Positions 1 through 7,738 of a DNA stretch of 19,603 nucleotides are shown here, in pieces. Origin of the DNA: Bacteroidales bacterium UBA1237 (GTDB taxonomy: Bacteria > Bacteroidota > Bacteroidia > Bacteroidales > UBA932); NCBI GenBank assembly GCA_002308935.1, contig DBWN01000020.1:647-20249 (forward strand), read 5' to 3'. Below the pieces are notes generated by a model, which was not told the origin of the DNA, did not search any database, and was given only the letters and a program-made list of their open reading frames with translations. Every line of letters begins with the position of its first letter. The stretch's first letter is position 1. A program made the translations under genes and the position numbers.

Positions 1-141
1 TTGCTGAAGGGAAAGGCGGGACTTTTCGGCAAAGGACGCCCTTATATGACCAAACACCTGAAGGAATCCGTAAAGGAAGCAGTGGCTTTGGACAAAGAAG
101 TCCTCTCGGCCATCGCTTCCAGACAACAGAACGTTCAATAG
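1..141 (+). CDS. C-terminal end of an unrecognised protein (5' truncated by window)
   Basis: An open frame runs from base 1 to a TAG at 139-141 and gives the last 46 residues of a protein that begins outside the window. The tail is lysine-rich and probably helical, with a glycine-rich GLFGKGRPY segment followed by a charged stretch. I do not recognise the family and assign no function. It lies on the same strand as the epimerase gene, but a good promoter between the two (157-188) suggests the downstream gene can be transcribed independently. The frame is supported by its continuity and by the clean 70-base gap to the next start. Confidence 0.6.
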   Translation: MLKGKAGLFGKGRPYMTKHLKESVKEAVALDKEVLSAIASRQQNVQ

Positions 142-156
142 GTTTTGACGGAAACT

Positions 157-188
157 GTTGTATAAGAGATTGACATGTACTAACTTTG
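157..188 (+). promoter_or_regulatory. Bacteroides-type promoter for the dipeptide epimerase gene
   Basis: TAACTTTG at 181-188 matches the Bacteroides -7 consensus TAnnTTTG exactly. GTTG at 157-160 matches the TTG core of the -33 element, and the two are 20 bases apart, within the usual 19-21. Transcription should begin near 195, leaving a leader of roughly 15-20 bases before the ATG at 212. The promoter also argues against translation from the in-frame TTG at 158, which would lie upstream of the transcript start. Confidence 0.65.
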
Positions 189-211
189 ATAGCAATATAA
201 AACACTTCCCC

Positions 212-1360
212 ATGCAAAGAAGAGATTTCCTGAAGACTGCAGCGACAGCTACTGCTGGAGCAGCGATACTTGGAACAGCCGGCTCATGCTCCGGTCAAAA
301 ATCCAATATTCCCAGTCCCTATATCGTTAGCGGCAAACCCCGCATGAAGCTCAGTTTCTTCCCTTATGAGCTGAAACTGCAGCATGTTTTCACTGTCGCA
401 TCATACTCAAGGACCACGACTCCTGACGTGCAGGTCGAGATCGAATATGACGGATTCGTGGGGTACGGTGAAGCTTCAATGCCTCCATACCTCGGTCAGA
501 CTGTTGAAAGTGTCACTACATTCCTCCAGAAAGTGAATCTGGAGCAGTTCAGTGATCCTTTCCAGATGGACGATATCCTCACATACGTTGACAGTCTTTC
601 TCCAGGGGATGCCGCAGCAAAAGCAGCTATCGACATAGCGCTCCATGACCTGGTCGGCAAACTTCTCGGCGCCCCTTGGTATCGTATCTGGGGACTCAAC
701 CCCGAGAAAGCTCCCAACACCACTTTCACTATCGGAATAGACACTCCTGATGTGGTAAGGGAAAAAACCAGGGAATGTGCGGACAAATTCAAGATACTGA
801 AAGTGAAAGTCGGCCTTGACAATGACTACGAGATGATCGAGACCATCCGTGAAATCACCGATCTGCCGATAGCTGTAGACGCCAATCAGGGATGGACAAA
901 CAAGGAAAAGGCTCTTGATGAAATTTTCTGGCTCAAAGAGCACGGAATCGTCATGGTGGAGCAGCCCATGCCCAAAGAGATGATAGATGACATCGCATGG
1001 ATCAGGGAGCGCAGTCCCCTGCCCATCTATGCGGACGAAGCCATCCAGAGGCTGAAGGACATCCCTTCAATAAAGGGCGCCTATGACGGAATAAACATCA
1101 AGCTGATGAAATGTACCGGAATGCGTGAAGGCTGGCAGATGGCCAACTATGCAAGGGCCGAAGGCATGAGAGTGATGGTGGGCTGCATGACTGAAACTTC
1201 TTGCGCCTGCTCGGCTGCCGCACAGTTCTCCCCTGTCGTCGACTTCGCTGACCTTGACGGCAACCTCCTAATCGCCAACGACCGTTTCGAAGGCATGATA
1301 GTGGTGGACGGAAAGATAACCCTTCCTGATCGCCCGGGAATCGGAGTCATCAAACTTTAG
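212..1360 (+). CDS. Exported dipeptide epimerase (L-Ala-D/L-Glu epimerase type, enolase superfamily)
   Basis: This 382-residue protein belongs to the muconate-lactonising subgroup of the enolase superfamily. Such dipeptide epimerases invert the second residue of dipeptides, classically L-Ala-D-Glu from murein peptides. Visible active-site elements are the KVK motif (197-199, K199 as one acid/base), metal ligands D223, E250 and D275, and the opposite lysine K297 in NIKLMK. The DLD motif at 347-349 is the substrate amino-group signature of dipeptide epimerases. The start at 212 was chosen over the TTG at 158 because a promoter overlaps the extension and because the protein then begins MQRRDFLK, a twin-arginine signal, followed by a hydrophobic stretch and a lipobox-like AGSC with C26. 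It is therefore probably a Tat-exported, perhaps lipid-anchored enzyme, unlike the cytoplasmic E. coli YcjG. The family is confident; the exact dipeptide is not. Confidence 0.88.
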   Translation: MQRRDFLKTAATATAGAAILGTAGSCSGQKSNIPSPYIVSGKPRMKLSFFPYELKLQHVFTVASYSRTTTPDVQVEIEYDGFVGYGEASMPPYLGQTVESVTTFLQKVNLEQFSDPFQMDDILTYVDSLSPGDAAAKAAIDIALHDLVGKLLGAPWYRIWGLNPEKAPNTTFTIGIDTPDVVREKTRECADKFKILKVKVGLDNDYEMIETIREITDLPIAVDANQGWTNKEKALDEIFWLKEHGIVMVEQPMPKEMIDDIAWIRERSPLPIYADEAIQRLKDIPSIKGAYDGINIKLMKCTGMREGWQMANYARAEGMRVMVGCMTETSCACSAAAQFSPVVDFADLDGNLLIANDRFEGMIVVDGKITLPDRPGIGVIKL

Positions 1361-1397
1361 TGAGATTTCTCTGAAAAATGTAACTATTGACAAGTAA

Positions 1398-1440
1398 GGG
1401 GGGATTATTTGAAGATTCTGCGATATCCTCCCCATCTTTT
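1398..1440 (+). terminator. Possible Rho-independent terminator after the epimerase gene
   Basis: GGGGGGAT at 1398-1405 can pair with ATCCTCCC at 1425-1432. That gives eight pairs including one G-U, with a long 19-base loop, followed by CATCTTTTATTT. The loop is large and the T tract is offset, so this is only moderate evidence. If real, it separates the epimerase from the transglutaminase-like gene downstream. Confidence 0.4.
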
Positions 1441-1538
1441 ATTTATATCTTGCAGACGGAAGACCGCTACTGCTTCCCCGGATGATACTTGGCAGTGCAG
1501 AATCCTTCACATATTACAGAAAACGGACTACCGAAAAG

Positions 1539-2927
1539 ATGAAAAAGACTTTCATATTTCATTTGTCAATCTTACTGCTTTTTATGCAGGTGATCCCTTC
1601 ATGCCAAAGTAATTATTCTTGGGATAAGGACCTTCAGTACCGCATATCGACCGATTTCTGCAGAACCAGGGCGGAGGTGACCGGATACATCAGACAATAC
1701 ATACCAGATGTGACGGAAAGCCAGATTGACGCATGGACACAAAGCGGGCGTCTTGAGGCCATGGAAATCGACTCCAGGACAATGTACTTCAGGAATGCCG
1801 CACCGAACCTTTTCAGGATAGATCCGGAATGCAAGGCGAAAAAGGACGCAGTGGAAGGTAATCCTCCATATGTTCCTGACCAGGAAGATCTGGACAACAT
1901 GAAGAATCTCCCTGAAATCCTTCAGAGCGGGCAGACATTCTCGGCACCCAAGAGGATGAGGATACGATATACCCTCACAGTCAAGGCAAATGCTGTCCCT
2001 GAAGGGGAAATTCTCCGCTGCTGGCTTCCCTATCCCAGAAGTGATGAAGACCGCCAGAAGGATGTCAAGTTCATCAAGGCTGGAGCGTTCGTTGACGAGC
2101 TGGACACCTTCTCCACTTCAGACAAATACTCCGATCTTCTGCACTTCTCTTCCCCTTCATGCAAGCACAGTACCCTGTACATGGAGATGCCTGCAATAAA
2201 GGGAAAGCCGACAGTGTTTTTTGAAGAGTTCGAATACACATCCTACGGAGAATATCACCCGGATCTTGAGAACAGGGTAAAGCCGTATGACAAGAACTCT
2301 GAATTATACAGGGAATTCACAGCCGAAAGGGAGAAGCATATCATCTTCACCCCCGAAATAAAGCGGATAGCGGATTCATTGACAGCGGGAATCGAAAACC
2401 CCTACCTTCAGGCAAGGGCCATGTTCTCATGGATATCGGACAACTTCCCGTGGGCATCGGCCAGAGAGTACTCAACCATGGAAAACATACCCATGTATGT
2501 GCTCCAGAACGGTCATGGGGACTGTGGCATGAAGACACTTCTACTTCTCACCATGTGCCGTTACAAAGGGATACCGGGGCATTTCCAGAGCGGATTCATG
2601 ATGCATCCTGACGCATGGAACCTTCATGACTGGGGTGAACTTTATTTCGAAGGCGTGGGATGGGTTCCCGTTGACCAGAATTTCGGTATTCCGGGATACG
2701 CCGAAGGTGAATATCTTGAAAAATACCCTGATTCGAAATACTTCTTCCTCGGAGGAATCGACTCTTGGAGAATGGTCGTGAACCAGGATTACGGAATGGA
2801 CCTTGACCCAAAGAAAACTTATCCCAGAAGCGAGACTGTCGACTTCCAAAGAGGCGAAGTCGAATGGAGAAGAGGTAATCTGTACTTCCCCGAATGGGAT
2901 TACTCAATGGAAATCGAATATCTCTGA
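1539..2927 (+). CDS. Transglutaminase-like domain lipoprotein
   Basis: This 462-residue protein has an N-terminal lipoprotein signal: MKKT, a hydrophobic core, then IPSC with C22 as the lipidated residue. The C-terminal half holds a transglutaminase/papain-like core with the expected triad: C329 in HGDCGMK, H363 in NLHDW and D379 in PVDQNFG. The region at about residues 140-235 looks like a beta-rich domain preceding the core. Proteins of this fold in bacteria usually act as cysteine peptidases or amidases rather than crosslinkers, so hydrolysis of peptides in the periplasm or at the outer membrane is the likeliest role. The start at 1539 was preferred over the in-frame ATG at 1482 because only the shorter form begins with a proper signal sequence. 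It lies 178 bases after the dipeptide epimerase and 63 before the next gene. The pairing suggests shared work on wall or dietary peptides, which is inference. Confidence 0.82.
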   Translation: MKKTFIFHLSILLLFMQVIPSCQSNYSWDKDLQYRISTDFCRTRAEVTGYIRQYIPDVTESQIDAWTQSGRLEAMEIDSRTMYFRNAAPNLFRIDPECKAKKDAVEGNPPYVPDQEDLDNMKNLPEILQSGQTFSAPKRMRIRYTLTVKANAVPEGEILRCWLPYPRSDEDRQKDVKFIKAGAFVDELDTFSTSDKYSDLLHFSSPSCKHSTLYMEMPAIKGKPTVFFEEFEYTSYGEYHPDLENRVKPYDKNSELYREFTAEREKHIIFTPEIKRIADSLTAGIENPYLQARAMFSWISDNFPWASAREYSTMENIPMYVLQNGHGDCGMKTLLLLTMCRYKGIPGHFQSGFMMHPDAWNLHDWGELYFEGVGWVPVDQNFGIPGYAEGEYLEKYPDSKYFFLGGIDSWRMVVNQDYGMDLDPKKTYPRSETVDFQRGEVEWRRGNLYFPEWDYSMEIEYL

Positions 2928-2990
2928 AAACGGATAGGTTTCCGCCGTAACACAATTATACACATATACTCTCAGATAAGCCACAACACT

Positions 2991-3734
2991 ATGAGACCGC
3001 TTTTTACTGCGACCCTGGCCTCCTTTGTCTTGACCTTGCTGCTTTCTGTACCATCGTCCGGGCAGGAGGAGAAGACAGACTATGACAGGTACGTTGAGGC
3101 GGCGGGAGACCGCCTTCCGGTGTTAAGAGCAAAAAGGGCGCAACGCTATTCCTTCGCTTACAATGGCACCCCCTATCATGACCCGAACGGTTTCAAGGAC
3201 GGGGAAGCCTGCATCTGCGGCAAAGTCTACCGTAACCTCATCGTCAATTACAACGTCAACCTCCAATCCCTTGAAGTACGCTCTCCAGAAAGTCCACTCA
3301 CCAGGACTTACGACACAGATGATGTTGATTGGTTCATCCGTGACGGAGTCAAATACATCAACTTAAGGAAAGAAGGTCATGATGTAAAAGAAGGTTTCTT
3401 CGAAATCGTCTATGACGGCAAAGACAAAATCTACCGGAGAATTGACAAGAGCATCGACGTGAACACCTTCTCAAACATCGTGAATATCGGTTACACTGAT
3501 CCGAACTACGATGACAGCATAATCAGTTTCTTCAACTTTAAAGAGAGCTGGTATCTGGAAAGTGGTGATGGCGAACTGTTCCCGTTCAAAAACAGCAGAT
3601 TCCTTTTCAAAAAATATCCCGGCTCAAAGAGAATCGCAAAAGCACGTCTTCCATACTTCAATGAATCGGACCATGCTTTCTGGTACAGTACTCTGATGAC
3701 TTACATTGAAAACGAAGGAGGGAACAGGCCATGA
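2991..3734 (+). CDS. Secreted protein of unknown function, first gene of the TonB/DUF4249 unit
   Basis: This 247-residue protein starts with a signal peptide (hydrophobic residues 4-22, probable cleavage before Q25). The mature part is mixed alpha/beta, rich in aromatic and charged residues, with two close cysteines (CIC near residues 74-76) and no catalytic motif I recognise. I cannot name the family. Its stop codon overlaps the ATG of the TonB receptor by four bases (ATGA at 3731-3734), so the two genes are almost certainly translationally coupled and the product probably works with the receptor in the periplasm or at the outer membrane. No strong promoter is visible upstream; TAGGTTTC at 2935-2942 is one mismatch from the -7 consensus but has no -33 partner, so read-through from the transglutaminase-like gene is possible. 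Confidence 0.8.
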   Translation: MRPLFTATLASFVLTLLLSVPSSGQEEKTDYDRYVEAAGDRLPVLRAKRAQRYSFAYNGTPYHDPNGFKDGEACICGKVYRNLIVNYNVNLQSLEVRSPESPLTRTYDTDDVDWFIRDGVKYINLRKEGHDVKEGFFEIVYDGKDKIYRRIDKSIDVNTFSNIVNIGYTDPNYDDSIISFFNFKESWYLESGDGELFPFKNSRFLFKKYPGSKRIAKARLPYFNESDHAFWYSTLMTYIENEGGNRP

Positions 3735-6388
3735 GACACCATGCACTGGAGGCATCCAAGACCATATTGGCCGCACTTGCCATAATCTTCCTCCTCCCCT
3801 TCACATCAAGTGCTCAGAATGACACCGTCTCAGTCAAGAACGTTTCAGCAGAAACCCTTGTGCGGGTAATGCGGGAAGTCAGCGGTAACAGCATACATAT
3901 CGCGAACGCTTCAAAGGACGAAGGATTCTACAGCATCTCCCAACCCAAAGAGCTTTTCGTTGAAGAAGCCTTGAAAGTTCTCAGGGAAAGCGGATACAGC
4001 ATCTCGGAAATCGAAGGTATGATACTCATTTCCAGAGGGAAAGGGATACAGTCTTCATTGCCGGGAGGATGGTTCCTTCAGGAAGGAGGCCTTCTGTCCT
4101 CCACCACGGATGAAGACCAGAATGCTCTTGAGGTGACTTACCAGAACAAGGTATATGAAATAGGTGACCCGGCACGTCCCAAAAGCGGTCCTGTGATAAT
4201 CAGTGGAGTGGTCAGGGACGCTTCATCCGGAGAGCCCATTCCCGGGATATCCGTTGTAGATGCAGAGAGCGGGAGGTACGCAATGACTGACTCGTACGGC
4301 TCATACAAGATAACGATCCCCACTGGAAGAAGGACTATATCTTACAGCGGCTATCCGATGGACGATATCAACCTGGAAGTGCTGGTGTATGACAACGGTG
4401 CGCTTGACATCCGGATGAAGGAAAAAGTCAGCACGCTGAAAGCTGCCGCGATTTCCGCGGAAAGCGTATCTTTCCATAGAAGCGCCTCCATGGGCATAGA
4501 AAGGATACAGCTTGACAGGATCAAGAAAATCCCGGCTGCATTCGGAGAAAGTGACCTCATCAAAGCTGTCCTTTCCCTTCCAGGAGTTCAATCTGTAGGA
4601 GAAGCCTCCTCGGGGTTCAACGTAAGAGGAGGGTCCGTTGACCAGAATCTCATCCTTCTGAACGACGGTACAATCTTCAACCCCAACCATATCTTCGGCG
4701 TACTCTCGGCGTTCAACTCGGACATCATCAGCGATGCAGAGCTCTACAAAAGTTCCATTCCGGCAAATCTGGGAGGAAGGATATCCTCCGTACTTGATAT
4801 TCACACCAAAGAAGGCAACAACCAGAAGGTGACCGGTTCCTTGGGTATCGGACTTCTCACGAGCCGTTTCGAGCTGGAAGGCCCTATCAAAAAAGACCGG
4901 ACGACTTTCGTTCTGGGAGGAAGGACGACCTATTCTAATTGGATACTTGGGCTGATTCCTAAAGAAAGCCACTACCATGGAGGCAAGACAAGATTCCAAG
5001 ACGCCAATGTGTCCCTCACCCAAAAGATCGGGAATAACAGCTCCGTCCAGATATACGGATATGCCTCAGGAGACAATTTCTCCTTCGACAGTGATACCGT
5101 ATTCCATTACAGGAACCTCAACCTTGGAATGAAGTTCAGAAGTTCACTAAGTCCCAAGTCTTCAATGGAAGTGTCAGCCGGATATGACTCATACAGGACA
5201 TCCCTTGACGGAGACATGAAATGGGTCTGGGGGACATTCAAATACTCGAATGGAATCTCCCAGGAATATCTCAGGGCCTCCATGAAGCACATCCTTTCCG
5301 ACAAGCACACCCTCTCTTACGGAGCGGGAAGCGTCATCTATGACATAGCCCCCGGGAAAAGAGTCCATGTCGGCGAAGAGTCCAGAGTCATAGACCTCAC
5401 CCTCAAGCACCAGAAAGCCCTGGAACCGTACCTTTTCATCAGTGACGTATGGAACGCCAATGACAAGATTTCTCTGGAAGGAGGAATAAGGCTCAACACA
5501 TTCCTTGCGACCGATCCCTCTAAATTCTACATCATGCCGGAAGTGAGGCTGTCAGGAAAATATTCCCCCGCTGCCAACTTCTCCCTGAAAGCGGGAATAA
5601 ACTCTATGAGGCAGAATATCCATATGATCACCAATTCCTCAACCGTATCCCCTATGGACGTGTGGACATTGGCAAGCGACAGGATCAAACCTCAGGACGG
5701 TTTCCAGGTAGCAGGAGGTGCGTATTGGAGCGTCGGAGCGAACATAGACCTCAGCCTTGAGACCTACTACAAAAGGGCATACAACAGTGTCGATTACATT
5801 CCAGGGGCCATACTGGTAATGAATGAGAACCTCCCGGATGACCTTGTGACCACTACGGCTAAGGCCTACGGAGTGGAGCTCATGGCAAGGAAGTCAATCG
5901 GAAAGCTGAACGGATGGATTTCATATACGTATTCAAGATCGCTGATGCAGGAAACCGATCCGGACGATCCCTTCCCCATCAACGGAGGAAACTGGTACTC
6001 TACGCCACACGACAAGCCTCATGCGGTCAATATGGCGCTCAACTACAAGCTCACTCACAGGTACAGCGTCTCAGCGAATCTGGACTATGCAACAGGAAGG
6101 CCAATCACTGTCCCGATAGGCACCTTCTACTACGGAGGCAGTACGAGGTTGGCTTATTCTGACAGGAACACCTACAGGATACCGGATTACTTCAGACTGG
6201 ACCTCGCCATCAACGTGGAACCGGGACATTATCTGAAACAATTCACCCACATGTCCTTCACCCTGGGGGTGTACAACGTGACAGGACGCAAGAACGCCTA
6301 TTCCGTTTACTTCAACGGATCATCGGCTTACATGATTTCCGTGTTCGCTGTCCCCATCCCTTACATCAACCTCAATCTGATTTTCTGA
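3731..6388 (+). CDS. TonB-dependent receptor with STN and carboxypeptidase-like regulatory domains
   Basis: An 885-residue outer-membrane receptor. In order: signal peptide (1-28, ending SSA-Q); an STN secretin/TonB short domain at about 30-103 (beginning VSVKNVSAETLVRVMREV); a linker; a carboxypeptidase D regulatory-like beta-sandwich at about 155-230 (ISGVVRDASSGEPIPG); a plug at about 250-360 with GFNVRGGSVDQNLILLND; and a 22-strand-type barrel to the C-terminus, which ends in aromatic/hydrophobic residues (INLNLIF). It is shorter than SusC proteins and pairs with DUF4249 rather than SusD. Such receptors import a ligand using TonB energy; here the ligand is unknown. An STN domain may signal to an anti-sigma factor as in FecA, but no sigma or anti-sigma gene is visible. 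It overlaps the preceding gene by four bases and is one base from the next. Confidence 0.92.
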   Translation: MRHHALEASKTILAALAIIFLLPFTSSAQNDTVSVKNVSAETLVRVMREVSGNSIHIANASKDEGFYSISQPKELFVEEALKVLRESGYSISEIEGMILISRGKGIQSSLPGGWFLQEGGLLSSTTDEDQNALEVTYQNKVYEIGDPARPKSGPVIISGVVRDASSGEPIPGISVVDAESGRYAMTDSYGSYKITIPTGRRTISYSGYPMDDINLEVLVYDNGALDIRMKEKVSTLKAAAISAESVSFHRSASMGIERIQLDRIKKIPAAFGESDLIKAVLSLPGVQSVGEASSGFNVRGGSVDQNLILLNDGTIFNPNHIFGVLSAFNSDIISDAELYKSSIPANLGGRISSVLDIHTKEGNNQKVTGSLGIGLLTSRFELEGPIKKDRTTFVLGGRTTYSNWILGLIPKESHYHGGKTRFQDANVSLTQKIGNNSSVQIYGYASGDNFSFDSDTVFHYRNLNLGMKFRSSLSPKSSMEVSAGYDSYRTSLDGDMKWVWGTFKYSNGISQEYLRASMKHILSDKHTLSYGAGSVIYDIAPGKRVHVGEESRVIDLTLKHQKALEPYLFISDVWNANDKISLEGGIRLNTFLATDPSKFYIMPEVRLSGKYSPAANFSLKAGINSMRQNIHMITNSSTVSPMDVWTLASDRIKPQDGFQVAGGAYWSVGANIDLSLETYYKRAYNSVDYIPGAILVMNENLPDDLVTTTAKAYGVELMARKSIGKLNGWISYTYSRSLMQETDPDDPFPINGGNWYSTPHDKPHAVNMALNYKLTHRYSVSANLDYATGRPITVPIGTFYYGGSTRLAYSDRNTYRIPDYFRLDLAINVEPGHYLKQFTHMSFTLGVYNVTGRKNAYSVYFNGSSAYMISVFAVPIPYINLNLIF

Positions 6389-6389
6389 T

Positions 6390-7715
6390 ATGGAGACAAA
6401 TAACACAGACTCAAGAAGAAAAGGGCTCATAGGTAATGCATCCCGGGCGGCATGTGCGGTTCTTTCATGCGCACTCCTCTTTTCAGGATGCACATACCCT
6501 TTCGATATAGATTACGAAGATGACACCCGAATCATCGTCTTCAGCGGAGACATCGTTGTTGGCGGGGAAACCGTTATATACGGATATTTGACCAAAGGGT
6601 TCGGTAACCCTGAAGGCGGCCAGACAAAGCCGTATAATCCGATTCTGATTGATGGTTCCTCATCTTCTTACTTTGACCCATCGTCCTCTCAGGGTTCATC
6701 TTCCTCTCATGACCCATCTTCCGCTTACTACGGATACGATACCATCCCTCTGGAAGGATACCTGGAGAGTGAAGACGGTTCAAGGATTGAAGGGAATCTG
6801 GAAAAGAATAATGGCCTTAATTTCGACACCTCAGGTCTGGACATCAATAAGAAATACCGCGTCTGCCTAAAGAACACATCTAACGGTTCCGAATACAGAA
6901 GTTCATGGTCAGAAGTGATGGGCGCTCCGGTGATTGACTCACTTTCATATTATATAGACCATGACAATCACCGCCTCGTCACGCGAGTATCCGTAACCGC
7001 ACAGGATACGCCGTACATAAGCCTCACCAGTTCATACTCATGGAGAGTGTCACCATGGGCAAAAGCGTACTTCGATTATCAATTGCCCACAGAGACTGAT
7101 CCCTTCGGGATAGTCATTTTAGGGAACAATTATCCGGAGAACTGCTACACTATCAATGACGACCACGTGAAGACTTTCGCCACAGTGACGATGAAGGAAG
7201 GAAAGCTGGTGAACTATGACTTGGACTCATTCGACAGGTACGACAGGACGATTTCAGGGACTCTGCGACTGAGGATGAAGGCAAGGCAGATTTCGAAAGA
7301 AAGTTATCTGTACTGGCAAAACCTTGAAAAGACGTCATCCATGACCGGAGACCTTTTCACTCCTACGCCAAGCAGCATGAGAGGCAATATTTCGAACATA
7401 GACGACAAGGCTGAAATGGTGCTAGGTTATATCGGTATCAGCCGTGAGACAAGCAAGGATCTGTATATCCGTAACGCCGACCACATGCTTTACAGGGAGA
7501 GCAAAGCTTTCACCGAGCAGTTCTATAAGCATGTGTCCGAAGGGACTGTCCCCCAGAACGAATGGTTCCCTTTCTATAAGGAAGGGATGAGACCCTGGGT
7601 AGACGTTTACAGCGACATGGGATTTTTCCTTGGATACCGGTGGATTGACAAACGCTGCCTTGACTGCACTTTCGCAGGGGGCATCCCGGACAAGCCTGAA
7701 GACTGGATAGAATAA
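6390..7715 (+). CDS. DUF4249 family lipoprotein
   Basis: This 441-residue lipoprotein has an unusually long N-terminus before its signal; the lipobox FSGC puts the lipidated cysteine at C34. The body fits the Bacteroidota DUF4249 family: an early beta-rich region with VFSGDIVVGG, a SRETSKDLYI-type segment later, and the family-typical end around residues 418-437 (RCLDCTFAGG then KPEDW). Proteins of this family are regularly encoded next to a TonB receptor and are presumed surface or periplasmic partners of it; their biochemical role is unknown. Odd feature: a serine-rich low-complexity insert at residues 89-111 built from two copies of GSSSS(YF/H)DPSS, probably exposed and flexible. It begins one base after the receptor's stop, so the genes form one operon. 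Confidence 0.87.
   Translation: METNNTDSRRKGLIGNASRAACAVLSCALLFSGCTYPFDIDYEDDTRIIVFSGDIVVGGETVIYGYLTKGFGNPEGGQTKPYNPILIDGSSSSYFDPSSSQGSSSSHDPSSAYYGYDTIPLEGYLESEDGSRIEGNLEKNNGLNFDTSGLDINKKYRVCLKNTSNGSEYRSSWSEVMGAPVIDSLSYYIDHDNHRLVTRVSVTAQDTPYISLTSSYSWRVSPWAKAYFDYQLPTETDPFGIVILGNNYPENCYTINDDHVKTFATVTMKEGKLVNYDLDSFDRYDRTISGTLRLRMKARQISKESYLYWQNLEKTSSMTGDLFTPTPSSMRGNISNIDDKAEMVLGYIGISRETSKDLYIRNADHMLYRESKAFTEQFYKHVSEGTVPQNEWFPFYKEGMRPWVDVYSDMGFFLGYRWIDKRCLDCTFAGGIPDKPEDWIE
6654..6722 (+). repeat. Imperfect tandem repeat encoding a serine-rich insert
   Basis: Two related units of about 33 and 30 bases lie inside the DUF4249 gene. The most similar blocks are GACCCATCGTCC at 6675-6686 and GACCCATCTTCC at 6711-6722, 11 of 12 identical and 36 bases apart. 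Each unit encodes GSSSS followed by DPSS. This suggests replication slippage and a site that may vary in length between strains. Confidence 0.6.
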
Positions 7716-7738
7716 CTGACAACCTGAAAAGAAACACC

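Noticed and set aside
158..211. N-terminal extension of the dipeptide epimerase starting at TTG 158
   Set aside because: It overlaps a near-consensus promoter (157-188) and would bury the twin-arginine signal; the ATG at 212 is the better start.
1482..1538. N-terminal extension of the transglutaminase-like gene from ATG 1482
   Set aside because: The added 19 residues precede a textbook lipoprotein signal that begins at the ATG at 1539.
4301..5023. 240-codon minus-strand open frame inside the TonB receptor gene
   Set aside because: It is antisense to well-supported plug and barrel sequence and its translation has no recognisable domain or start context.
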